Assembly: GCA_963824105.1 (NCBI GenBank)
Contig: CAWGNN010000006.1
Coordinates: 434,001 to 498,000, forward strand
DNA length: 64,000 nt
Direction: 5' to 3'
Source of the DNA: CAWDVB01 sp963824105
Lineage (GTDB): Bacteria; Actinomycetota; Actinomycetes; Propionibacteriales; Nocardioidaceae
A program made the translations under genes and the position numbers. Below, piece by piece: positions 53,471-61,483 of this stretch; position 1 is the first letter of the stretch, and the number at the start of each line of letters is the position of its first letter. The notes below the pieces were generated by a model. It saw only the letters and a program-made list of their open reading frames with translations, was not told the origin of the DNA and searched no databases.

Positions 53471-53947
53471 TCAGGTCAGGACGAAGCGCACGAGGGGCGG
53501 GAGACCGCCCTCGAGGTCGCCGTCGTTGAGCTCCTCCATGACCGGCTGGAGCATCGCCCACGCGCCGGGGTGCTTCTCGGCGTAACGGGCAAGGATCTCT
53601 TGGCTCTCGTCCGGGGAGAGCAGCTCCGCCTGAGCCGGCTGTGCCGCTCGACCCATGAATGTCACCCGTACGGCGGGGTCGGCGCTGACGTTGCGATACC
53701 ACTGGGAACGGGTCCCGAAGCCGGATGCCACGATGAACGACTCAGCGTCGCGTTCGACGATCTCCAGGACGACGAAGCGCCGCTCCCCCGACGTCCGCCC
53801 GATGTGCTCGAGCATCAGCAGTCGCGACCCCATCAATAGCCCGAGGCGAGCCCGGTAGAGCCAGATGGGTGCTCGCACCATCCATCGGGTCTTCAGCATC
53901 CGGCTGAACAGCCGTATCGCCGTGCTCGGCTTGCCGTCTGAGGGCAT
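53471..53947 (-). CDS. Deazaflavin (F420)-dependent nitroreductase-family protein
   Basis: A 158-residue protein of the DDN/F420-dependent reductase family. It has the signature LEHIGRTSGERRFVVLEIVE near 46-65 and GFGTRSQWYRNVSADPAVRV near 76-95. Members use F420H2 to reduce quinones and other acceptors. Whether this one binds F420 cannot be seen directly. The gene is convergent with the cyclase gene, 32 bp from its stop, and downstream of the photolyase. Confidence 0.87.
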   Translation of the reverse strand: MPSDGKPSTAIRLFSRMLKTRWMVRAPIWLYRARLGLLMGSRLLMLEHIGRTSGERRFVVLEIVERDAESFIVASGFGTRSQWYRNVSADPAVRVTFMGRAAQPAQAELLSPDESQEILARYAEKHPGAWAMLQPVMEELNDGDLEGGLPPLVRFVLT

Positions 53948-54038
53948 GCCAGCAGACTATCCAGCCCTCGCGGGACCCGCCCGGAAGGCTGCCCGAGTTC
54001 GTCTCCGAAAGGTTCCGCGCCCACCCGACCCGCACCGC

Positions 54039-55430
54039 TCAGCTCTTCCCATGCTTGCTCTTCCCCTGCCTGCCTCGAGCGGCTCGCTTGACCTCCTCGT
54101 AGCCGGCAAGGGCGAGAGCTCGCTCGGCGGCGTGGTCGACCATCGGGTCGGGATAGTCCGGGGCCGCACCTGGCGGGAGCAGCCAGGGCCGATGGACCGA
54201 GGAGCCCTCCACTGCGGCCAGCTCGGGCACCCAGCGCCGGACGTAGTCTCCGGCCGGGTCGAACTTCTCCCCCTGACTCACCGGATTGAAGATCCGGAAG
54301 TAGGGTGCCGCGTCGGTGCCACACCCCGCGACCCACTGCCAACCGTGGTGGTTGCTCGCCAGGTCTCCGTCGACCAGGTGCCGCAGGAAGTGCCGGGCAC
54401 CCCACTGCCAGGCAACGTGTAGATCCTTGACGAGGAAAGAGGCGGCGATCATGCGGGCCCGGTTGTGCATCCAGCCCTCGCCGAGGAGCTGACGCATCGC
54501 GGCGTCCACGATCGGATAGCCGGTCTGTCCCTCCGCCCAGAGGTCGAAGCGCCGCCATCCCTCCTCTCCGGACTCGACAGGGAGTGCGGCGAACTCCGGC
54601 CGGAAGGGCGCTCTCACGGTGTCCGGACGATGATGCATGACGTCGGCGTAGAACTCCCGCCAGGCCAGCTCACGTCGGAACGCCTCGTCGTCGGGATCGA
54701 GGTCGGCGAGCAACGTGCGCGGGTGGATCGCACCGAAGCGCAGGTACGGCGACATCCGCGACGTCGAGTCGAGATCGGGCCGATCCCTCTCCTCGCCGTA
54801 CGTGGCGCGGCGGTCGAGGAACGATGCCCAGGCCCGATGCGCGGCACGCTCCCCGGATACAGGCAGGCGCACGCCGGCGGGCTCGAGGGCGGTTGGCAGG
54901 TCCTCGCCCGGGGCCGACAGCCAGCCGATGCGCTCCGGATCCGAGCCGGACGGAGGATGCCACCCGTGCCGCAGCCAGGCGCGGTAGAAGGCGGTGAACA
55001 CCTGATAGGGAGCGCCGCCACCGGTCATGACCCGTCCCGGAGAGACCGCGTACGGCGATCCGGTCGGCACGAGCGGCACCTCACCCAGTGCCTTCCCGAC
55101 CCGCTCGTCGCGGGCGGATCCGTAGGGCGCGAAGTCGGCACTCAGATGCACCGATGTCGCGCCAACCTCTGACGCCACGACGGGCACGATCTGCTCCGGT
55201 GGTCCACTCCGGACGTGAAGCCGGGACCCCACTGCACGCAGGTCCCCGTCGAGCGACCTCAACGAGTCGAGGAGGAACAGGCGCCGGGAGGCTCCGCTGG
55301 GTCCCATCAACCGCTCGTCGACCACGAACAGCGGCAGCACCGATCCGGCCGCCGCCGCCGCGGCCAGAGCCGGGTGATCCCGCAACCGCAGATCGCGGCG
55401 GAACCACATCACCGCTGTCGCCACCGTCAC
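54039..55430 (-). CDS. phrB: Deoxyribodipyrimidine photolyase
   Basis: Class I cyclobutane pyrimidine dimer photolyase, 463 residues. The N-terminal antenna domain begins VMWFRRDLRLRDHPALAAA, and the FAD domain has GYPIVDAAMRQLLGEGWMHN, RARMIAASFLVKDLHVAWQW and the ending WQWVAGCGTDAAPYFRIFNP. It repairs UV dimers using light. The basic C-terminus (RQGKSKHGKS) is unusual but short. The start lies 81 bp from the divergent LtrA gene. Confidence 0.95.
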   Translation of the reverse strand: MTVATAVMWFRRDLRLRDHPALAAAAAAGSVLPLFVVDERLMGPSGASRRLFLLDSLRSLDGDLRAVGSRLHVRSGPPEQIVPVVASEVGATSVHLSADFAPYGSARDERVGKALGEVPLVPTGSPYAVSPGRVMTGGGAPYQVFTAFYRAWLRHGWHPPSGSDPERIGWLSAPGEDLPTALEPAGVRLPVSGERAAHRAWASFLDRRATYGEERDRPDLDSTSRMSPYLRFGAIHPRTLLADLDPDDEAFRRELAWREFYADVMHHRPDTVRAPFRPEFAALPVESGEEGWRRFDLWAEGQTGYPIVDAAMRQLLGEGWMHNRARMIAASFLVKDLHVAWQWGARHFLRHLVDGDLASNHHGWQWVAGCGTDAAPYFRIFNPVSQGEKFDPAGDYVRRWVPELAAVEGSSVHRPWLLPPGAAPDYPDPMVDHAAERALALAGYEEVKRAARGRQGKSKHGKS

Positions 55431-55511
55431 CCCTATTCAACGAACAGCGACCAACCTAGCCACCAGGGCGCCGGTCTTGCTCAACACGCTCGGCCACGCG
55501 AAGGTTGCTTC

Positions 55512-56741
55512 GTGTCAGACGCGATGAGCGAGAACGGTCGAGGCCCGGTGCGCGAGGGTTTCCGACGTTGGTTCCTGCAGCCGCCACGGGCGCACGGCGA
55601 GATCCTGGAGCACCGCACCGTCGGGTTCCTCGAGCTGTTCTACGACCTGGTCTACGTCGTCCTGATCGGTCAGGCCACCCACCACCTGGCCGGGCACGTC
55701 ACGCTGAGGGCGGTGGCCGCCTTCGCGCTGGTGTTCACCTTGATTTGGGTGGCCTGGCTCAACGGCTCGATGTTCCACGAGCTGCACGGCCGGGAGGATG
55801 GGCGCAACCGCTCGCTGGTCTTCCTCCAGATGGGGCTGTTGGGTGTCCTCGGCATCTACGTGCCCCACGCGACCGGCGCCGATGGCGTCCCGTTCGCCAT
55901 CACCTACGCGCTCCTGCTCGCCCTGGTCACCTCGCAGTGGTACGCCGTGCGGCGCATCGACAATCCCGAGTACCGCGACCTAGCCACACCCTGGGTCTCG
56001 TTCATGGCGATCTCGACCGTGCTGATGGCAGTCTCCGCCGCCCTCCCCTCGGGACCTCGGATCGCGATCTGGGTCCTGCTCGCCGCCTTGTGGGTGGTGG
56101 GGCCGACCATCCTGATGGGGCGCCGGCGTCCGGAATCGACACCGTCGGGCCTGCGCCCCACCGAGTCGATGGTCGAGCGGTTCGACCTGTTCACCATCAT
56201 CGTGCTGGGCGAAGTAGTTGTCGGCGTTGTGACTGGCCTGGCCGCGACCGAACGCGGCACGCCCGCGATCGTCACCGGACTGCTCGCCCTCCTCATCGGC
56301 TTCGGGTTCTGGTGGAACTACTTCGACCTGGTCGGCGGGCGTCTGCCGCTGAGCCGGACCGCGTCGTTTGCGCCTTGGCTGTATGCCCACCTGGTGCTGA
56401 CGCTGGGCATCACCGCAGCCGGCGCGGGAATGGTGGGTCTGGTCGGAGCCGCCTGGGCGGAGGCGCCGCACCGCGCAAGTGCCTGGCTGCTCGCGGGCGC
56501 GGTGTCACTGGCCCTGCTCACCCTTGCCGCCCTCAACCTCACCCTCATCCCGGTGCGTCCCTTGGACCAGGCCCGGGGTCACGTGGGGACGGTTCTCGTG
56601 GTGGGCGCCGCGGCGGCCGCCGCCGTGGGTCTCCTGGTCGTCGCCTCCTGGCTGCTGGCCGCGGGGCTGGCCGCGGTCCTCAGCTTGACTTGGTTCGTCG
56701 GCTTCGCCCTGCACCTGCGCCTCGCCGAGACGGTGGGCTGA
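55512..56741 (+). CDS. Low-temperature-requirement protein A (LtrA) family membrane protein
   Basis: A 409-residue integral membrane protein of the LtrA family, with the family motif VGFLELFYDLVYVVLIGQAT near 35-54 and ERFDLFTIIVLGEVVVGVVT near 218-237 (the conserved FxxxxLGE-type helix) plus about ten hydrophobic segments. LtrA was named from a Listeria cold-growth mutant; its biochemical role remains unknown. GTG 55512 follows GAAGG; ATG 55524 is an alternative. Confidence 0.88.
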   Translation: MSDAMSENGRGPVREGFRRWFLQPPRAHGEILEHRTVGFLELFYDLVYVVLIGQATHHLAGHVTLRAVAAFALVFTLIWVAWLNGSMFHELHGREDGRNRSLVFLQMGLLGVLGIYVPHATGADGVPFAITYALLLALVTSQWYAVRRIDNPEYRDLATPWVSFMAISTVLMAVSAALPSGPRIAIWVLLAALWVVGPTILMGRRRPESTPSGLRPTESMVERFDLFTIIVLGEVVVGVVTGLAATERGTPAIVTGLLALLIGFGFWWNYFDLVGGRLPLSRTASFAPWLYAHLVLTLGITAAGAGMVGLVGAAWAEAPHRASAWLLAGAVSLALLTLAALNLTLIPVRPLDQARGHVGTVLVVGAAAAAAVGLLVVASWLLAAGLAAVLSLTWFVGFALHLRLAETVG

Positions 56742-56839
56742 GGAGCACAGGTTCGGCGTCCAAGCCAAGGCCGCGCCCGGGAGCCTTGTCCGGCGGAACG
56801 AAACGTGGTGTGCTCAAGATCCAGCAGAGAGGCTCGTCG

Positions 56840-57103
56840 ATGCACGAGGAGTGGGGCATGTTCGGCTCGGGGCTTGGCATCTACTTCGTCGTGTTCATCG
56901 TCTTCTGGCTCCTGCTCCTCGTGGGGCTGGTCTGGCTCGTGAGCTCACTGGTTCGGGGCCGGAACGACCGTCCGTCCCAGATGCAGGGCCGGGAGTCACC
57001 CCTGGAGGTCCTCGACCGGCGACTGGCCTCCGGTGAGATCGACGTGGAGGAGTACACGAAGGTGCGCGAACGACTCACCTCGAAGGGCAGCCGCAGCGAC
57101 TGA
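56840..57103 (+). CDS. Small membrane protein with SHOCT domain
   Basis: An 87-residue protein: a short N-terminus, one transmembrane helix (IYFVVFIVFWLLLLVGLVWL), and a C-terminal SHOCT domain (SPLEVLDRRLASGEIDVEEY then TKVRERL). SHOCT modules are short oligomerisation or localisation domains found in many actinobacterial proteins. ATG 56840 follows GAGAGG. It lies 98 bp downstream of the LtrA gene and may share its transcript. Confidence 0.83.
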   Translation: MHEEWGMFGSGLGIYFVVFIVFWLLLLVGLVWLVSSLVRGRNDRPSQMQGRESPLEVLDRRLASGEIDVEEYTKVRERLTSKGSRSD

Positions 57104-57404
57104 CCTGCCGCGGAGCAGTCCACTGCAGCGGTCCTCCCCCGCGTGTCGCCGGGGTCGCTAGCACGGCGACGAACCGTCCTCGAACAGGTCCCGCAAACAG
57201 GTCACGGTTCGGACACACGTCGCCACACCAGTCACATTCGCGAATTCGCAGGCTATGGTCATGGAATCCCAAGCAGCCTGGTTGGCTGTCGTTCTTGCGG
57301 GGAGTCGCTGAGAAGTGCGCCTGTGTTTACGGCCGTGGGAGCCCGGAAGGGCTCTGCTGACCCGGCCGTTCGGGCGAACCTGATAGCGACCGAAAAGGAA
57401 ACCA
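57104..57404. other. 301-bp intergenic region with a structured leader candidate
   Basis: No gene is supported here. The part near the following ABC-transporter gene can form nested and competing stems, listed separately at 57329-57379. A promoter was not fixed. Confidence 0.5.
57329..57379 (+). promoter_or_regulatory. Candidate structured 5' leader of the OpuC-type operon
   Basis: ACGGCC (57329-57334) pairs with GGCCGT (57364-57369) around a perfect GAGCCC-GGAA-GGGCTC hairpin (57339-57354). Competing pairings exist: CCCG/CGGG (57361-57374) and GTTC/GAAC (57368-57379). The segment ends 25 bp before the start codon and could switch between folds. It matches no riboswitch class I know. Confidence 0.4.
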
Positions 57405-58334
57405 ATGCGATTTCGCAGGAAGTCAATGATCGGCATCGCGCTCGGTCTGGGCCTCAGCATGGCTCTCGCCGCGTGTGGCAGTAACACCAGCACTTCGTCA
57501 GGCAGCGGACGCTTGGATGGCGTCAGCATCACCGTCGGCTCGAAGGACTTCACCGAGAACATCCTCCTCGGCGAGATGCTGGTCCAGGCCCTCCAGCACG
57601 AGGGTGCGAATGTCACCGACAAGACCAACCTCGGCGGCACCTCGGTGAACCGCAAGGCGCTGTTGTCCGGCAACATCGACGTGTACCCGGACTACAACGG
57701 CACCGGCTGGACGGTCCACCTGGGTCAGAAGGACCCGAGCCAGGACCCGACGACGCTGTTCGACGACGTCGCCAAGATGGATCTGGCGAAGAACAACATC
57801 AAGTGGATCGGCACCTCGCCGTTCAACGACACCTACGGCTTCGCCGCCAACCCGGACGTGGCCTCGAAGGCCAACGGGGGCTCCTTCACCTTCCAGTCGA
57901 TGGCCGACTACCTCAAGGCGAACCCGAGCGCCACGCTCTGCCTGGAGACCGAGTTCCCGAACCGCCCCGACGGCCTGATCCTGTTCGAGAAGGCGACCGG
58001 CTACACCGTGCCCCAGAGCCAGATCAAGATCCTGGACACCGGCCTGATCTACGACCAGACCGCCAAGGGCGCCTGCGACTTCGGTGAGGTGTTCACCACC
58101 GACGGGCGGATCAGTAACCTCGGCCTGTCGCTGGTCAACGACCCCGGCGTGATGATCCTGTACAACGTCTCGTACACGATGCGCGACTCCGTCTACCAGG
58201 CCAACTCCGCCGTCTACGACGACATCGTCAGCAAGATCCTGGCTCCGCTCGACAACACCAAGATGGCCGAGCTGAACTCCAAGGTCGACGTCGACGGTCA
58301 GGACGCCAAGAAGGTCGCCGCCGACTACCTCTAA
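57405..58334 (+). CDS. Compatible-solute (glycine betaine/choline-type) ABC transporter substrate-binding lipoprotein
   Basis: A 309-residue lipoprotein of the OpuAC/ProX family: signal peptide MRFRRKSMIGIALGLGLSMA with lipobox LAAC, then SITVGSKDFTENILLGEMLV (the family opening), DVYPDYNGTGW and GACDFGEVFTTDGRISNLGL near 225-244. It would capture betaine, choline or a related quaternary compound outside the membrane. ATG 57405 follows AAAAGGAAACC. It is convergent with the permease and ATPase genes across a strong hairpin, so the binding protein is transcribed separately. Confidence 0.93.
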   Translation: MRFRRKSMIGIALGLGLSMALAACGSNTSTSSGSGRLDGVSITVGSKDFTENILLGEMLVQALQHEGANVTDKTNLGGTSVNRKALLSGNIDVYPDYNGTGWTVHLGQKDPSQDPTTLFDDVAKMDLAKNNIKWIGTSPFNDTYGFAANPDVASKANGGSFTFQSMADYLKANPSATLCLETEFPNRPDGLILFEKATGYTVPQSQIKILDTGLIYDQTAKGACDFGEVFTTDGRISNLGLSLVNDPGVMILYNVSYTMRDSVYQANSAVYDDIVSKILAPLDNTKMAELNSKVDVDGQDAKKVAADYL

Positions 58335-58381
58335 GTCGATCGGCCTGTGACCAACAGCTGATCAGCAGCGACAAGCGACAC

Positions 58382-58415
58382 AGTGGAGCCCCCGCCGATC
58401 GGCGGGGGCTCCACT
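58382..58415. terminator. Bidirectional terminator, 15-bp perfect stem, GATC loop
   Basis: AGTGGAGCCCCCGCC (58382-58396) pairs perfectly with 58401-58415. It lies between the convergent stops of the binding-protein gene (58334) and the permease gene (58471). Confidence 0.85.
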
Positions 58416-58470
58416 CGTTCCAGATGAGACAGCCCACAGGAGGTACCCGGGGCCGAGGGCCACGACAGGC

Positions 58471-59226
58471 CTAGAGCCCGCGGGGGCGCAGGAAGCGCTC
58501 GGCCAAGGCTCCGATCCAGTCGAAGGAGAGCGCCGTCAGGGCGACGAGACCCGCACCGACGAGCAGCACTGAGTCCTGCTGCAGTTTCAGGCCGGCCGAG
58601 ATCGTGATGCCCAGCCCGCCGCCACCGATGAGGAAGCCCAGCGTCGCCATGCCGATGTTGATGATCATCGCCACTCGGACCCCAGCCAGGACGACGGGAA
58701 CGGCAAGCGGCAACTCGATGCGGCTCAGCGCCTGCCACCGGGTGAGCCCCATGCCGCGGCCGGCCTCGATCACGTTTTGGTCAACCCCATCCAATCCCAC
58801 CATCGTGTTACGCAGGACCGGCAGGATCGCGTAGAAGGTCAGCGCGTAGATCACCGTCAGGGTGGTGTCCGAGCTGCTCACCGGGTTCAAAATGAAGAGG
58901 AAGATGACCAAGAGCCCGTAGGCGGGGAGCGCCTGACCCGAGTTGGCCACGGCCAGAACCGCCGGTGCGACCCGTCGGAACGCCGGCCGGGTCAGCAGGA
59001 CGCCCAAGGGCACCGCGATCACGATCACCAGCAGCGTGGACCAGAAGGCCATGTAGAGATGCGTCTGGATCTGCGGCCAGAGCTTGGTCTTCCAGTCCAG
59101 CGGCAGTGTCTGCTGCTGGATTGCATCCGTCCCCAGCCCCAGGCTCTGGTAGTACAGGTACAGAACCAGACCGAGCGCGGCGATCCCCAGCGGCGCGAGC
59201 CAGAGCCCCAGGAAGCGGCGCCACAC
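58471..59226 (-). CDS. OpuC/ProW-type ABC transporter permease 1
   Basis: A 251-residue permease with the binding-protein-dependent transport fold: THLYMAFWSTLLVIVIAVPL, VANSGQALPAYGLLVIFLFI and the cytoplasmic EAA-type loop VIEAGRGMGLTRWQALSRIE. Together with the ATPase and the second permease it would make the OpuC-type importer. The GTG at 59226 is the first clear start in this frame, but the family normally starts some 25-30 residues earlier; an ATG at 59314 followed by a one-base shift would supply it, so this gene may also carry an indel near its 5' end. Confidence 0.85.
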   Translation of the reverse strand: MWRRFLGLWLAPLGIAALGLVLYLYYQSLGLGTDAIQQQTLPLDWKTKLWPQIQTHLYMAFWSTLLVIVIAVPLGVLLTRPAFRRVAPAVLAVANSGQALPAYGLLVIFLFILNPVSSSDTTLTVIYALTFYAILPVLRNTMVGLDGVDQNVIEAGRGMGLTRWQALSRIELPLAVPVVLAGVRVAMIINIGMATLGFLIGGGGLGITISAGLKLQQDSVLLVGAGLVALTALSFDWIGALAERFLRPRGL

Positions 59227-59311
59227 CGGGGGCTGGCTCGGTACGGCGCGCCAGCGCCTCCGTTGGTTCCGCGTCGACGTCGGAGCCGGGAGGTGGCAAC
59301 AGGTCGACGCT

Positions 59312-60479
59312 CATGACGTGCTCCTCCAGCTCCTCCTCGTAGTGCCGTTCCGCCTCGCGCTGGGCCTTGAGGATCACCTTGCTGAGGTGGCCGAGCGCCA
59401 CGACCCCTTCCAGGGCGCCGCTGTCGTCGACGACGCAGCAGACGCCGGAGGCGCTCTGGATCATCTCCTCCAGCGTGTCGTACAGCGACGCGTCGCCGCC
59501 CACGATCGCGGTCACGTCGGTGCCCAGCGAGTCGTACGAGCCGTTGGCCCGCCGGAGGTCCCGCTCGCGCAACCAGCGTGCGGGGTGACGCTGCTCGTCC
59601 AGCACGAGCAGCCACTCCTCGTCACTGCGCTCGAGCACCGCCAAGCCCTGCTCGGGCGGGTCGGTCACCGAGATGTGCGGGTAGTCGCCCAGGTTGAGCG
59701 AGCTCACCTGCTCGAAGGTCAGGCCCTTGAGCGTGGAGCCCGAACCGATGAAGTCGTTGACGTAGTCGTCGACCGGGTAGGCGAGGATCCGCTCCGGGGT
59801 GTCGTGCTGCCGGATCACGCTCTGCTCGCCGAGCACCGCGATCCGGTCGCCCATCTTGATGGCTTCGTCGATGTCGTGGGTGACGAAGACGATCGTCTTG
59901 CGCAGCTCCTCCTGGAGTCGGAGGAACTCGTTCTGCAGACTCTCCCGCGTGATCGGGTCGATAGCGCCGAACGGCTCGTCCATCAGCATGATCTCGGGGT
60001 CGGCCCCCAGCGCCCGGGCGACGCCGACGCGCTGCGCCTGGCCTCCGGAAAGCTCCTTGGGATAGCGGTCGCGGAACTCCTTGGGCTCCATGCCGACCAT
60101 GTCGAGCAGCTCGTCGACCCGTGCGGTGATGCGCTTCTTGTCCCACTTGAGCATCTTCGGCACGGTCGCGATGTTCTGCGCGATCGTCTGGTGCGGGAAG
60201 AGTCCGATCTGCTGGATGACGTAGCCGATCCGGCGGCGCAGCTCATCGGGGTTGACGTCGGTGACGTCCTCCCCGTCGAGCAGGATGCGACCGCTGGAAG
60301 GCTCGATCATCCGGTTGATCAGGCGCAGCGTCGTGCTCTTGCCGCACCCGGAAGGGCCCGACGAGGACGAGGATCTCGCCTTCGCGGAACGTCGATGGTG
60401 AGCTCGGCCACAGCCGGCACGGTGTGCCGGGATAGATCTTGCCCACCTGGTCGAGTCGGATCATCGCTTCGGAGGTCAT
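59312..60479 (-). pseudogene. OpuCA/ProV-type ATPase with CBS domain, broken by frameshifts
   Basis: The ATPase of the compatible-solute importer. From 60310 downstream the frame is intact: IGYVIQQIGLFPHQTIAQNI, LSGGQAQRVGVARALGADPE, IMLMDEPFGAIDP, THDIDEA, then a CBS region ending EEELEEHV. The first 60 residues need three frame changes: one base missing near 60420-60423, one extra near 60381-60386, and one extra near 60351-60353, after which VGP-SGCGKSTTLRL would read correctly. The frame also misses its expected stop and runs on through the permease gene, implying another indel near 59230-59320. ATG 60479 follows GGAAGGAACC. It is either a pseudogene or a poorly sequenced stretch. Confidence 0.85.
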
Positions 60480-60503
60480 GGTTCCTTCCGGGTGGTCGAT
60501 CGG

Positions 60504-61175
60504 TCAGGCTCGGAGGCCAGGGGAGGTCGTGAATCGCTGGAAGATGGAGAGGACGAGGTCGAGGAAGAGCCCGAGCAGGATGGTGAAGATCGTCCCGGTC
60601 CAGACCGACTCCATCGCGTTGGGGAAGCCGAACCGGGTCAGGCCGCTCTGGATGAAGGAGCCGAGGCCGTTCCCGCCGACGAGCACGGCGATGGCGGCGA
60701 TGCCGACGACCATCAAGGTGGAGACCCGGATGCCGGCCATGATCACCGGCCAGGCCAGCGGCAGCCTGACCCGGAGGAGCTGCTGGAACTGGCCCATGCC
60801 CATCCCCTGGGCCGACTCGACGACCGCCGGACTGACCTCGTCGAGTCCGGTCACGGTGTTGCGCAGGATCGGCAGCAGCGCATACATGAACAGCGCGATC
60901 ATCGCCGGCGTGTTGCCCATCCCCACGATCGGGATGAAGACGGCGAAGAGCGCCAGCGACGGGATGGTCAAGAAGATCGCCGGCGATGGACAGCACAGCC
61001 GCCCGGAGCGTCGGTCTGCGTTGGACGTAGATGCCCGAGAACGACGGAGAACACGGTGGCCAGCACGACCACGAGGATGGTGATCTGGGCGTGTTGCAGG
61101 GTGCGGCTCGAGGATCCCGTCGCTGCCACTCCAGTGGTTGGAAACGAATTCGAACCAGCTCTGAATGCCCTGCAC
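60504..61175 (-). pseudogene. OpuC-type permease 2, frameshifted in its N-terminal third
   Basis: The second permease of the importer, with GTG 61175 (QGIQSWFEFVSNHWSGSDG). From about 60980 down the frame is clean: IFLTIPSLALFAVFIPIVGM, ALLPILRNTVTGLDEVSPAV (EAA-type loop) and AAIAVLVGGNGLGSFIQSGL. Between 61105 and 60980 three single extra bases (near 61099-61101, 61033 and 60980-60982) disrupt a helix that would otherwise read QITILVVVLATVFSVVLGIY. With those removed a protein of about 223 residues results. It is the first gene of the minus-strand transporter operon, 24 bp from the ATPase start. Confidence 0.85.
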
Positions 61176-61483
61176 GACGCCCTTTCTTTCGTTCCCGCCG
61201 CCTCGGTTGCGGCAGCGGAACTCGGTCAGGGCAGCCCATTATGGCCCACATCGCGGATCTGTGCAGGGGGCGGCCCTCGGGGAGAGCCCATGGCCCCGCC
61301 CTGATCGGCGACTTTCCGGGCCGTTGTGAGACCGGTCCCAGCTCCCCGCGCCATGCCCGTCCTCGCCGCCGGCGAATGAGCGTTCTCGCAGGTCAGCGGG
61401 GTGGCGCTAGAGTGGACGGAACGGCGGAGGGGCTCGCCGAAACCGCGAACGCCAACGGTCCCTGACGACATTGGGGAGTTGGC
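61176..61483. other. 308-bp divergent intergenic region
   Basis: This gap lies between the second permease gene (minus) and the dynamin-like GTPase gene (plus). TAGAGT at 61408-61413 is a possible -10 box for the GTPase gene, giving a leader of about 70 nt. No gene or repeat was found. Confidence 0.45.

Noticed and set aside
58808..59312. Continuation of the ATPase frame through the first permease gene as a real long C-terminal domain
   Set aside because: The continuing text is Arg/Gly/Pro-rich low-complexity, while the permease frame over the same DNA has clear transport motifs; an indel is the better explanation.
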